Below, piece after piece: positions 9,601 to 19,800 of a stretch of 64,000 nucleotides of DNA (position 1 is its first letter; each line of letters starts with the position of its first letter). This DNA comes from Porodaedalea pini (Eukaryota > Basidiomycota > Agaricomycetes > Hymenochaetales > Hymenochaetaceae). The position numbers and the translations under genes were made by a program. Location: the NCBI GenBank assembly GCA_002794775.1, contig NBAY01000001.1:248001-312000 (forward strand), in the 5' to 3' direction. The notes below the pieces were generated by a model. That model did not search any database. It saw only the letters and a list, made by a program, of their open reading frames with translations, and was not told where the DNA came from.

Positions 9601-10485
9601 AATGGCAGTCACGGATATGTCATCATGCACGATCATAACGAACTAGCTGTCTATTCCTCAGTAGCGCACTCTCGCTCGAACATATTGTTTGAGGAGCAGG
9701 AAGCGCTCATCGCAGCCATACGCCGGATATCTTCTCTTCTCGCGAAATGTTCCACACCTGTACACATTCACATTGTCACCGATTCGCTGAATTGTGTGAA
9801 CCTCATCTTTACCGACGATAACAACCACGCCGACTTCATTACCCTCTTTTGTCGTCTGTGCAGAATATTTCTGATCCAACATCACCCCGCGTCACACATC
9901 ACGGTCCAGTGGCTCCCTTCACATAAGGGAGTCCTGGGTAATTCCAAGGCCGATAAATTGGCCAAAGACGCCACGACCAACCCAACCCGTGAGCCCATTC
10001 CGGACTCACTACCGAATCTCACTGCGCAACTCCAACTCGATCTACTTCGAGAATGGAAAGCTCGCCTCGTCAATTTACGGGGCCATCGGTCGATTGCCGA
10101 ACCTTCATCTTTTATCCTAAATCCCACTCGATCGTTTCGCGCATTCCTCAAAATATCCCCCGAGAAGAGGATATCCCGCTTAGTTCATGGACGTGCCTTG
10201 AGTATGTTACTCAACACACTGGATCTGCATATCCATAATCCCGAACCACGTTGCCCGGACCCCCTATGCGTCAAGCACGATGTCTGCCATCTTTTGAATG
10301 TTTGTACCTTTTTTGCTCATATTCGACATGGCCTTTTTCGTCAACGCATCCTACCTATTCACTTCCCTGACTGGTTTCGTCCTAATAACTTTCTTTTGTT
10401 ACTGAAATTCTCTTACTTTTCGTTCCGTCGTCCTCCCGACGCTATGCCTATGTTTTCAGAACTTCCCCCTTCATATCACGCTTAG
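6655..10485 (+). CDS. LINE ORF2: endonuclease, reverse transcriptase, RNase H
   Basis: A 1276-residue intact frame begins with ATG 18 bases after ORF1. The N-terminal exonuclease-endonuclease-phosphatase fold shows CLQE (about residue 40), VGDFN (about 146) and SSDHYPL. The RT domain shows GVPQGSPLSP and a canonical YMDD with Tyr at about residue 688. An RNase H domain follows with FTDGS (Asp near 971), an EEQEA motif, VTDSLN and LPSHKGVLGNSKAD, so the acidic residues and His are all present. A Cys-rich cluster (CPDPLC, then H and C) sits near the C-terminus. The endonuclease would nick the target and RT would copy the RNA from its 3' tail. The coding capacity is intact although ORF1 is broken. 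Confidence 0.95.
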   Translation: MSEPISILSLNIRNSSPSFDFLFHSFSSNHHAPDIVCLQEIPIIQRVLPSKSDPAGARGFDSRNYAPYTAFLPPAMGKPRCCTYVHSCLIYRVSLYQTSTPSSNVSVISISWDLPTPLLLWNVYNSPSLHEFETNLPLLTSISNIFVGDFNRHSSLWSLPAQTHEFSRSQVLTDWISEAGLTVCNPPDHPTYHNRSTNHYSIIDLVLSSDDFSSQISESIIISDPSFTTSSDHYPLSFSFKLNFLAAPPQPPLQSIHSRDLPTFVADFCNSKLFSFNLQNIHLTQSLDDLLFSFQDSFSSFAKVFLRKRKPRTYFGPNVWWSEACSKLYREHCRNPSEESKLRLDVELSRAKSAFYGAHLQSSDQHSIWQQQFTGAARCRAPIGALRMPNRSFSLTEDNKASLFRSTFFPPLSWQPELVLLPALADGPIVSTSDVLNALRGIDKETSPGNNHISYRHLALLVEHQGQFFADLFLKCLKLGHFPLSFKTSLVTFIPKPKHSDFSVPRAFRPITLVDTIGKLFERVLFNFLQPFFEKNNLLPDSQHGCQKHRSSLTACYELLSYITSNPFITPGEPVDSKSTHRRHRYLITSILSIDIQGFFDNISHSLLLNKLIHSKVQPNLIRVLAAWLTDRPISFHFNNFFSLPFIKPNRGVPQGSPLSPLISIFASADIITSYYNRFGSHCPLFAYMDDHLLSAQSLNIRTNLIRLRNQFSFLSSQFQVLGLSIDPNAIELLHIIPHPQIAHFHFQSFLFNQPQSSSASLSLPDNRVIPPSQHITWLGVIFSFDLSPKLHFQARSNKALSTLHQHSFLFNSSNGAYFQYTRLLYFGLIRSMAIYGAILFPESTFIPSLLQPIQNRFLHSVIHRSINPSIAESALSIPPLDLFIRLLAQRFLLSYYSHSNRTPNRNSYLLNALLPNISIPKSPAYPVFVPVHSRLILTPIPAPDQCQRAIRLFNSFYLRPPPYQYFIFTDGSIVPDDNGSANGSHGYVIMHDHNELAVYSSVAHSRSNILFEEQEALIAAIRRISSLLAKCSTPVHIHIVTDSLNCVNLIFTDDNNHADFITLFCRLCRIFLIQHHPASHITVQWLPSHKGVLGNSKADKLAKDATTNPTREPIPDSLPNLTAQLQLDLLREWKARLVNLRGHRSIAEPSSFILNPTRSFRAFLKISPEKRISRLVHGRALSMLLNTLDLHIHNPEPRCPDPLCVKHDVCHLLNVCTFFAHIRHGLFRQRILPIHFPDWFRPNNFLLLLKFSYFSFRRPPDAMPMFSELPPSYHA

Positions 10486-10570
10486 CATTCACGACATCAT
10501 GTTTTCACGCATCACCTAGTTTAGTTCACACGCACTCGAGCGCTTCGTCCGTCTTTCTTTCGTTTTTTTT

Positions 10571-10635
10571 AGGTTGTTTTTGTTTTCCGAGCGGTTGGAT
10601 GTCTGTTGATAAGTAGATAGCAGATGTATTATAAA
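10571..10635 (+). repeat. LINE 3' tail, shared with the element at 43346-44207
   Basis: The stretch with CCGAGCGGTTGGA and AGTAGATAGCAGA recurs with few changes at about 44147-44207. Common 3' tails are what a LINE RT recognises, so this is probably the template-recognition end. Similarity stops near 10635. Confidence 0.7.
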
Positions 10636-10972
10636 CCGCGTCTCACGTGCAGGGTGGCGCGCTAGATGTTTGGACGCGACCTCGACTCTCCTGTCACCAG
10701 TCACTGGCATGGACGAATGGCCTTGTGCACGAAAAAAAAAGGCATAGCGTCAAAGCTAGCAACTCCTGTTCAGGTATTCTGTCTTATAAAGGATGACGAC
10801 CGCAGAATAATGAAAAGGATTCATCTGGTAACAAGTTTCAAGTCGTTCTCGCCAACTAACAGGTCTTCACAACACAGACGACTAAGAGCGTTAGGAGCAG
10901 ATTCACTATGCATAGCATTTTACATATCTATAAGACCTTCGTCTCAATCTTCCACCTCCGAGGAATACTCCA

Positions 10973-12037
10973 TTACTTTGCCAATCCCCTCACGAACTCG
11001 AAGATAGCGTCCATAATCTCGTCCGGCTTTTCCTCGAAGGGTGCATGGCTGCCCCCTTGAATCACCTTCACCTTCAAGTTCACGAACTCAGGGCGGATGA
11101 TCTCGAGCACCTTCTCTCCGGACATGTGCGCATCGTGCGTCCCGTAGACAACAAGCAGTGGGAACCCGCCCCTCGCAAGCTCAAGGATCTTCGTGTTATC
11201 CTGCTTGCGCGACACTGTGAGCAGACGATCTGTAGGAGACATTTGCACCGCCATTCCGATGTACGCGCAGCGTGTCTCCCACGATACGTCAGGGTTCTCC
11301 TCGCGGAAGTCGGCGCCATCTTCGATTGCCTTTATAGTCTCCGCGAGGAAGCCAGGGCTTGGATTCGAATCCTTCAGAAACATGAGCCTGTTGGCCGCAA
11401 GGATTGATTGTTGCGTGGCAAGCGTATTGTCGGCGGAGAGAAATCCCGATACGATGGAGCCCATGGCTGCAGTGGCTGTGCTCTGTATCTTCGGATCGGA
11501 ATAGGGAGTACCATCTAGACTAACTGCCCCAAGGAGTGTATCAGAGGGAAGATGTGACGCTATGTCCGCAAGAACTCTCCCTCCCATGCTCCTAAAAGAG
11601 GTAGAATCATCAGATACAATTTGACGAAGACGCGTGAGTAGAGGCTGCTTACCATCCAATAAAGATCGCCTGCTTAGCGTCAAATGCTTGGAGGACAGCT
11701 GCGAAGTCCTCTGCGAATTTCTGTGACGAATAAGCTTCTGGCTTGCTTGGTTTTCCGCTCCTTCCATGTCCTCGCACATCGTACCGAACCTATGTCAGAA
11801 CGTTGAGTTATAAAGAAAACTCGAAAACAAGCGTATGCGGTCACTCACCAAATAGAATGCCTTTGAATTCTCTGGTTTCGAAAAAATACTGTTGAAGGCG
11901 GCGGCGCTGGACGAAAAGCCGTGCACGAATACCAGAGCTGGATTAGCAGAGTTACCTACAGCATCGGCATATATCTTCGTGCCGTCCGCAGAGAGGACTG
12001 GCTTCACGACAATATTCGTTGACTTCTGCTGTTGCAT
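10973..12037 (-). CDS. Alpha/beta hydrolase
   Basis: Three exons, 12037-11849, 11789-11653 and 11591-10973, join to 314 residues with GT-AG introns of 59 and 61 bp. The fold is clear: HGFSSS oxyanion-hole region near residue 39, the RYDVRGHGRSG strand, nucleophile elbow GWSMGG completed across the second intron, acid residue in YGTHDAH, and catalytic His in GGSHAPFEE near the C-terminus. There is no signal peptide, so it is probably cytosolic. The substrate cannot be read from sequence; relatives include esterases, epoxide hydrolases and C-C hydrolases. The ATG at 12035-12037 gives a short unstructured leader before the first strand. Confidence 0.88.
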
Positions 12038-12371
12038 CGTCGTCCTAGAAATTACAGATATCCAGCCTAAGTGTCATCCCTTTTATATAAAAACCAACGC
12101 AGCCAAGGCGCTGAGTTGAGCGGCCAACAGCAGGGATCAATGTAAGCTACCTTAGTCAAACTTCGTCATCAAGAACGGTCAGCAGAAGACTTCATGACAA
12201 AGTTGTCTTGGCACACTGGTCCCCCATCATTCAACAAACAAACTCCGATGAGGACCGAATATTGAGTTACTGACAAAGCAGATGAAACAAAATTATGCGC
12301 AAAGTATTACATTCCAAACTTTTCGTCATCTGACTATATATCGACTCGCGTCCATTATTCGGCAGAACTAC
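12038..12371. other. Intergenic spacer, no gene seen
   Basis: This 334-bp spacer lies between the hydrolase start and the end of the glycosylase gene, both on the minus strand. It should contain the hydrolase promoter and the glycosylase terminator. I see no ORF, RNA gene or repeat. Confidence 0.5.
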
Positions 12372-14394
12372 CTAAGACTTATCGCCTTCAGCCAACGCCC
12401 ACATGTAATACACGCCTGGCACCGATCAAAAGTAAGCAAGGCATTACCAAGATGACGAGGGACAAATAACGACACCTAAACTCCTGTACGGCTTCCACAT
12501 CTCCGTAAGTTCCTCCATCTCTTTTGGTGTCAAGATCGCTCCCCTTCAGACTCATCAGTAACGATAATGGGGCTGGAAGTAAAAAAGATCAAACATACTT
12601 GATCTTCTTCTTCCCCTCCAAGCGGCTCTGCAGCTCCTTGACACTGAGACCTTCCGGAAGCGTCGGCGGATGGTATTTGGTTGGTAGAACCTTGTTGAGC
12701 GTCCTATTGATTGATGGCGTAAACGCTGGAGGTGGGATCGGAACCTCGGCATCCCCAATTGCATCTGAGTTGCTGATATCGTTGCCACGTTTGCGACCTT
12801 TGACCGGAGTCACGGGTGTCGTGGGGAGCGGGGCTGGAGGGAAGGGTGCAGCATCCGGTGTGAGTGCCCGTGCTGGCACAGCCTTTTCCAGAAGAGCTGC
12901 GTCCAAGTCCTGCATCGCGTCGTCACCTGCCATTTCGGAGTTCTTCGTGCCCGTCGGCGGATTCGAGAGTTTATGCGGAGAGATCGAGTATTGGTGTTTG
13001 GGAGAGTGGAGGGATAAGAACCAACGAACTATGCCGCGTTGGACTCCGAGGTCGCCTGGCGTTCCCGGCACATACACAAATGTGAGGGACTAGTGTTTAT
13101 ACTATGCAGGGACGAGCTCACCGACGGGCATGATATCCGGGCGTCGCAAGGAGAAAATGGCAAACATGTCCACTTCAGATATTTTCAGCCCTGGACTTCT
13201 TTAAAGAGAGAAATAAAAGGCTAACCTGTCCACTGCATCGACGAATGTGAATCAGTATCGCCAATAGTCCGAGCAGGTCGATTCTTACCTTTCCAATCCC
13301 ACGAACGGCAGTGAGCATCTCGTAGAGTGCTTCATCGTCTGCTTCTATGATCTTCTCGTTCGATAGCCTACCGTCTGCGAACCTAGCAGCTAAATCTTGC
13401 ACTGTGGGCGGCAAGCAAAAGCGATCTATGAGCATAGCAGGCCGGTAAACGAGTCATGTACGTACCATACTCAGCCTTGCGACCGCTCAGACCAGCTGTC
13501 CGCAAGGTAGCGATGTCCTGGGATGCGACGTGGTGTGCTGAAGGAAAGAAAGTATCTGCACTGTTTGTTGAGCTAGCCATCCGTTCAGCATCAACGAACG
13601 AGCACGATCTTCTAGGAGAGGTACGGACCCTGACGGAAGTGGCTTTTCAGGCAGAGACGGGTCGAACAAACGAATAAACCTATGCGTAATAGAGCGAGCA
13701 GCAAGCCATGAGATTTGTTGGCCTCTGAGACAAACGTCAGCCACCAAACGAAGAAAGTGGAGCAAAATACTGACAAAATGGAGGTTGCCAACGTTCTAGA
13801 CATGTTTAAGCTCGTATAATGGCTTATGACGGGCGGGTATCAAAAGTCTCACCGAAAAGGATCAACGCGCTCTAGATGCTCAAATGGCCGACACTTCATT
13901 TTGGAAAAAAGGTCTTCGAACCGTGGGTCGGCAGCAATAAGATGGTGCTTCGCATCGTCCAATGAGAATGACAAAATAGCAGAAAGAAAGGCAGGTACAG
14001 ATGCCTCAGCGCCTGTAGTTGATGTTATTGGCGCAGTCTGTTTCGCATTGCCGTTACCAACAGAGTCAAGTTCTGTGCTCTCTTCCTCAACTTGTGCCTT
14101 TCTTTTCACTTTCGTCGATCTATTCACCGCCTTCTTGCCTCTTGCTGTTTCTGTCTTCTTCGGTGCACTTGATGCTTCTTCCGCCTTCGTTGTTCTGGCG
14201 AGAGGGCGGCCGTTGACTGCAGCCGAGCTTTGTCGTGTCGCCGAACGTGTCACAGGCATAGTGAGACGTTGCAAGTTCGTCCTTGTTGAGAACTTGCAAA
14301 GTGAGCGATGTAGCACAGACGTGGTTGGCGTCTGCAACAAGTTGCTTCGGTTAGAGACTTTCGCGACGCAGCTCTTCGTAAGAGACCCGGTCAC
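12372..14394 (-). CDS. MAG1: DNA-3-methyladenine glycosylase II (MAG1/AlkA-type HhH-GPD)
   Basis: It excises alkylated bases to start base-excision repair. I can join ten exons on the minus strand: 14394-13853, 13795-13775, 13724-13629, 13560-13466, 13401-13289, 13232-13226, 13172-13122, 13055-12599, 12543-12476, 12415-12372. The product has VDPFRTLATSILGQQISW, GLSGRKAEY, the helix-hairpin-helix VRGIGKWTVDM and the catalytic aspartate in PVGDLGVQRG. Its end, MWKPYRSLGVYYMWAL, is typical of the family. Exons of 7 nt (giving W-T of the HhH) and 21 nt are needed to keep frame. About 120 Pro-rich residues are inserted between the catalytic region and the last helices. The ATG at 14394 adds 45 Arg/Ser-rich residues that could target mitochondria; a second ATG at 14259 (MPVTRSA) is the likely nuclear start. 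Confidence 0.85.
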
Positions 14395-14942
14395 GACACG
14401 GAGCGCTCAGCGAGACTTGACTCGAAGACTTGACGGTCCCGTTGATCACTTGGTAAGCAATATATTCAATAATTTTGCAGTGAACTGTTTGCTAGAAGCT
14501 GTAAGCACACTAATGAGGATAGCAGGGTAGTGTGATATATACGCACAGAGTTGGGACGTCGCTCACGAGATGAAAACTCCGAACGCGTCGAAGCGCGTTA
14601 CACACATGTGACTTAATCTCATGTCAATATTAATATTCCATATTTAGTTTAGATGTGTGTTAGGGTTAGGGTTAGGACCGGCTAGAGACCAAAAAAAAAG
14701 CCCGTCCAGCCCGAGGGCCAAAGTGGGACAGGAAAATATTTAGACAGTGCATACGGCATAAACCGCATACAAACCATAGGATCCCTCTGAGGACAAGGTC
14801 GCCGTGCTATGGAAAGTTCCCATGGCCCACACTCCCAAGACATGAAGGGGAATGCACCATCAAGGTAAGTATAAAAAAGGAAATTTTCCCTCTTACAGCT
14901 CATTGTTTTATACTGCCAGCAAGGCGTGTGCACGGACCATCT
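14395..14942. other. Intergenic, no gene seen apart from a telomere-like repeat
   Basis: Region upstream of the glycosylase. It contains the TTAGGG run described separately, an A9 tract near 14690 and otherwise nothing I can support. Confidence 0.45.
14660..14676 (+). repeat. Short interstitial telomeric repeat, (TTAGGG)2 TTAGG
   Basis: Seventeen bases of perfect TTAGGG repeat. TTAGGG is the usual telomere unit of basidiomycetes. It lies between genes rather than at a chromosome end, so it could be a repair scar or a telomere-repeat-binding promoter element. Confidence 0.8.
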
Positions 14943-16598
14943 CTGTCTTTGGCAAGTTTCCAGACTGTGTTTCCTACTTCGACACTCGTGGATAGGGACT
15001 GCAGTGGTATCCGCAAGAGGTTTAAGCGATCCGTGGGTGTGGGAATTTCGACCGCGGATTGAGTGGTACCGCGGTTTTCCTATTCAATCCGCGGTTGAAA
15101 TTCCCACTCCCACGGATCGGTTAACCCTCTTGCGGATACCACTGCAGTCCCTACTCGTGGACAAACAGACTATCGTCGATGAGCTGTGCAAGGCGAAATA
15201 CCTGACAAGAGAAACAGAGTACGTAGCCTTACAGCGCATCCGCAAACTCGAAGCTGAAGAGATCCAACAGGTCTGCTATTTTTTTCCACCTCAACAAGTA
15301 AATGATTAAAGAATCTCGGAACACTTCATAACCTGGTGGACAAAGCAGAGACTGACCTGGAACATGCATGCCTCAAGTACAGAGATGCTTTGAATGCCAT
15401 GGCGTGGGTGACAAGCACCCGCAACTCGCACTTCCACCTGGAATCTTCCACTATATCGTCTCCCTTGCATACAAGAACGAAACGTTGAAAGATTGTCGCA
15501 ATCCATTCCCGCTTATAGGTGCAATGAGCCTCTTATCTAATTCTTCGACACGTCGTCGCACACATAACTTTCTTCTATCCCCGATCACCCTGTAAATCAA
15601 CCTCGGCGTGCTCAGCGATTGTTGTGGTCTGCCACTCATAGTTGAGTACCTCAAACATACAGAATCTCTCAAATTACAAATCTGTCTGCCCAATCCTTGA
15701 CAAGGAGAAAGAATTCCTGAGATGTCTTGCAGTCGACTTCGCGCCAGAAATTGTTGACTTTGTATCATTGTTAACAGTTAAATTATAGCATGCCAGTATT
15801 TCCCTACCTGAGGACTTTACCTTTACATTTGTCGATCAACTACATGATAATCTGGATTGGAGAAGGATGCAACAAATTTTGCAAGAATCAGAACCTACGA
15901 ATCTTCGTTCATCAACATTGCCGTCCTGCTTTCTTGCCGGGTTCACATCATCCAGATTCCTCAGGAATATCACCTGCCTTCAGATCTATACTGGACTCGA
16001 TGGGGACTCCTATGACTCTCAGTGGCCCCCTAGACCAACGTCTTCCATCCCAGAGGCTTGCTTTGCTTGAGCTAAACAGCATACAGTGCAGGGCGGACCA
16101 GAGTTGATCAACCGCGTTCTATAGTGTAAACTATGCCAAATGTCATAGGTTCGCTTCGTTCAAGCAGCTGCAGTTGACCTCCTTCAGCTGGACGAGCACC
16201 AACCTTTCGATATGGAAGTTCTCTGTCTGTAATTTGACGGAGATATCCTTGCTCTTTTCGATGCAGATAGTATTTTCGCTTGCACTTTATCAGACACCTT
16301 CCCTCGTCTTCAGAGACTCCAACTGCCCACGGTAATCATATATTTACTACTTCCGTATTTCTTAATAGAGTATTCTTCCGTCTAACAGATCAAAGTTCGC
16401 AAACTCCTGTGTCGACCCCATGAAGGAAGCATCAATGGCAATACGTGGAATTTCCCGCTCTTGCATACACTTGATATCCGCCACGAGGCTTACGATCCAA
16501 AAGCGATGTTCAGCTTGATAGATGTGCTTCGCAACCGCACAGTTTCCGAAGCACCTAGTCTGGGAGTTGCACAAATCAACTATGTCTTCGTTGATTAA
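14943..16598 (+). pseudogene. Decayed F-box/LRR-type gene interrupted by the MITE
   Basis: Pieces in several plus-strand frames match the usual Agaricomycete F-box layout. A coiled-coil start (VDKQTIVDEL, then RIRKLEAEEIQQ, a 41-bp intron-like gap, and LVDKAETDLEH) is followed by an F-box-like LPPGIFHYIVSLAYKN near 15430. Then come YLKHTESLKLQIC near 15650, SLPEDFTFTFVDQLHDNLDW near 15800, FPRLQRLQLPT near 16300, and a C-terminal PLLHTLDIRHEAYDPKAMF with stop at 16596-16598. The coil and F-box are one base out of frame with no plausible intron, and stops break the middle. The MITE plus TSD adds 169 bp, not a multiple of three, inside the first exon. A gene with unusual splicing is possible but less likely. 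Confidence 0.5.
14993..15153. mobile_element. 161-bp palindromic MITE, hAT-like, with 8-bp TSD
   Basis: Two arms of about 71 bp are inverted copies with roughly five mismatches and a loop of about 19 bp. The ends are TAGGGACTGCAGTGG and its complement. The flanks 14985-14992 and 15154-15161 are both CTCGTGGA, a perfect 8-bp target duplication, the length made by hAT transposases. There is no coding capacity, so it must be moved in trans. The near-perfect arms and TSD point to a recent insertion. Confidence 0.9.
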
Positions 16599-16801
16599 CC
16601 TAGTCCGGGTGACTTTACAATGAAAGAACTTGTGCTCAACATATACGAATTGGAACAGCTCGTCCCAAACGTTATGTATAAATTATGTATGCAATTCTTC
16701 TCTTCTCTGACATCACTTTCTTACGCACACCGAGAATTCGGTTATACTTATAAACGCAATACAGACTTCAGACTACAACATAGATGTTGAGAATAATGAT
16801 A

Positions 16802-19800
16802 TCATTTCTTCTTCCTAGCTGTCTTCCCAGCTACCGCTCTCCCTGTAGTTTTCGCAGACACGCTTGTCCCAGATATACTTTTTTCCTTCCCCTTTCTCAT
16901 GCCGCCATCCGCCTGGGCATCAAATTCGCCGTCCTCAAGCCCTGCAGCAGAGGCCTTTCGTTTCCCTGCGGTGCTTCCGCTAGTCGACAGTGGCGGGTCA
17001 ATATCCATCGCGTCTCCCTTGCCTGTGAGAGCCGGGCTCTGGGTACGGCGCGACGAAGACGTCGCGGATAGCGGTTCGGCTGCGGACGAGCCTGCTCCGT
17101 GGCTGGTGTGCACCGAGAGCGCAGGAGAGCCGCGATGCGAGCTGGGAGTACCTCGTCGACGCGCCTGTTCATGACTGAGACCAGCGTCGCTCTCACCACG
17201 AGACCCGCCATCTTCAGACGATTCTCCATGAACCGCAATGCTAACACGGCTTTCTCTCCAATCGCGTTCATACATGCTCTCGGCAGCAAGATCGTCCTCG
17301 AAGAGGCTTCGAAGCTGCTCGCCCTTCCCAGTAGCTGAGTCTGTCGATCCAGCACCCAAACGACGAATTCCCTCCCCTAGTACCCGAGCGCCAAACATCT
17401 CGAGAGGTATGCTGGTATTGTTTCGCACAAGATATCGGGACCCACGTCGCTCCCTCTCTTCCGCTTCCCGATTGATCTCTTTCACGTCAGTGGGTGGAGG
17501 ATCCCCGAGGTTCTCGATCCACTCCCAGGGCCGCATCTGAACAGGTGCTCCATGCCGAAGATTACCATCGGCGTCGCGCGTGACATAAACCAAGTCAGCA
17601 GTAAACGGACAATGCGGGACATGCCTTTCAATTGTGCTGATTAGATTACGGTATTCCGAGGGCATATTGGTCGGAAAGTATGACGGATCAATAGAGGGGC
17701 AGTGTTGGAAGAGATCCCCAGGTTGGCGAGAGTCTATTGGATATTCTGTTCGTGTATTAGTATAGCGGATCGTTTTACTTCGTTACAACTCACCGTCGAA
17801 AATATAAAAGGCAGTATCGAGCAGTAAAGGAAACGCGACGGGATTCGTCATAAGACCTCCTCCATGCAGAAGAGCGAGGCGCAGTATAGTAATCATAAGT
17901 TGACCGCCTGTATCTCTCATTTTCTGCGTCCAAGCACCTGGAAAGCCAAGATCGAACTGAAGAAGCCTGGCTAGAAACAGAACTGGGTCAGTCAGCGAAA
18001 CGAGGAGCGAATGCCTCTCCTTGTTCCCTTGGACCTGATCGCGGATCGCCCTTTCGAGTGCTAACAGCTTGACCGAGAGACTAGCAATGAACAAGTCCTG
18101 GATAGACTGCTCAAGTGACGGAAGGGGGGAAGGCATATGCCTGAACGGCTGCACTATCATGCTCAGCAGGTTGAGGAAGTGGCCTGCCTTTGCAGGAAGG
18201 TTCGCCAACGCTTCTGGTTTGTCGCTATCAATTTCGTCCAAAACAGCGGCAACGCGCTGGAGACCCTTGTTAACAAACTACGGCATAATACGGCGTAATT
18301 CAGTTGAGTTGAGCTGCAACCATCAAGAAACAAGTTGACGAACCGCCCCTGCGACATCACTGCTCACTCCCTTCGCCATTTCGGACACGAAGTCAGCCTC
18401 CTGCGCGGTGATTGCATCATGCATCAGCCTGCTTGCAAGCTTAGTCAACTCTGCCCTAGCCTGCACCTCTGTTGACGGACTCTCCAGTCGTTGACCTATC
18501 TGCTGAAGTACAAAGGATGTCACGGCCGCAGTAGCGGAAAGCTTCCACGGACTTAGAAGAGAAGTCATATGTGCCTGGTCGTCTCCCTCTTCGTCGTTGA
18601 AAATCAGGCGTAAAGCACAGATCAGCGGCTCATGCATGCTCTCCTGGAAGGCCCCGGGATATAGTGGGTTGGCAAATGCTCCGACAACGATACCTACATT
18701 CCTAGCAGCACCGAGCCTAAAGTCGACTTTGCAGCTCAGTGAATTCCGCAGCTCAGCTGCTTGAGCTCTGAAGGCATCTTCAATGTGCTCGTTATGCTCG
18801 ATGAAGACAAGAGCTGGCATATTTTCAGCGAGAAGGCGAAAGTTCGCATCACCATAAACATCTCTTCGCCTGGTCTTCAGCCTCTGTATCTCCATTAGAT
18901 CGGAAGGTGGAAGGCCTCCTTCGGAGACGCAAATCTGCTCGACAAGCAAAAGTCTACATAGAGTATTCGTCGCTCGCAAGAAAACTTTGTTTTCCTCAAA
19001 CTGCTCCGCGCTTCCTATCGAAGAACCAATCTTCCACGCGGGATAGACGATGCCTTGAAGAAGAGTCGCAATCCTGACAGCGCCATGAACTGCAAGGTGT
19101 AGAAAGACGATGTTTACGACATCCCAGGCATCCGATGATAACGGCTTCACTTCATTGAGACCGGGACCGACGAACCACTGAAGTACATGCTCGTCAATAC
19201 CTTCGGCGGAATGCAGGTCAATGTGCAAGAGAAATTTAGCAAATCGAAGAGCACATGAGCGTCGCTCAGCCGCATCCGGGATCGTAGAAGTGAGCTGCCT
19301 AAGACACGCCGCAACGTTGGCCCAGACAACGTAGGTCCAATTAGTTGATGTGCGATATTTATACCAAAGGGCGTTAGCAAGACTTGACAGTGCGTCCGGA
19401 TCTTGATCCTGTATCAGAGTGAAAACCTCCGGGAGGACTGATGGTACAACGACCGAAGTTTCATCCATTGGACAAAGGGCCTGTAATCATCCAAGTCAAT
19501 TTCCACATTCCTTTCATGGTCTACCGTAGCCCACGGACCTGAGTAAAGTGACCTGCGTCTTCGATGACATGTTGCCGAGAGCTGCCATCAAGATATTTGC
19601 AGTCGTCTACCTCTAGCAGCAGACTTACAAGGCACCTTATATGAACGCCCCTTCCTTTCCATGCCTGGTGAGCTTCCAGCAAGGTTGAAGCAACGGAGGC
19701 CATGGCATCCATGCACACCCATAAAATCAGGCTGCGCTTCAGGTTGTCAACGATAGCTAAAAGAAGGTCGGTCGACGTTGTCATCTTGAGAACGTCTAGT

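Larger units (their letters stand above)
5841..10635 (+). mobile_element. LINE (non-LTR retrotransposon), 5' part displaced by the LTR element
   Basis: Two open frames on the plus strand encode a zinc-knuckle ORF1 and an ORF2 with apurinic endonuclease, RT and RNase H, the layout of Tad/I-like fungal LINEs. ORF1 runs open into the LTR boundary at 5840, so the chromovirus inserted into it and the LINE's 5' end should lie left of the window. The sense strand is strongly pyrimidine-rich. The 3' end is placed near 10635 because the shared tail with the short element at 43346-44207 stops there. Confidence 0.9.

Noticed and set aside
10641..10650. Shared TCACGTG after both LINE tails taken as part of the element
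   Set aside because: In the 44207 copy these bases belong to the target duplication, so the match at 10643 is probably chance.
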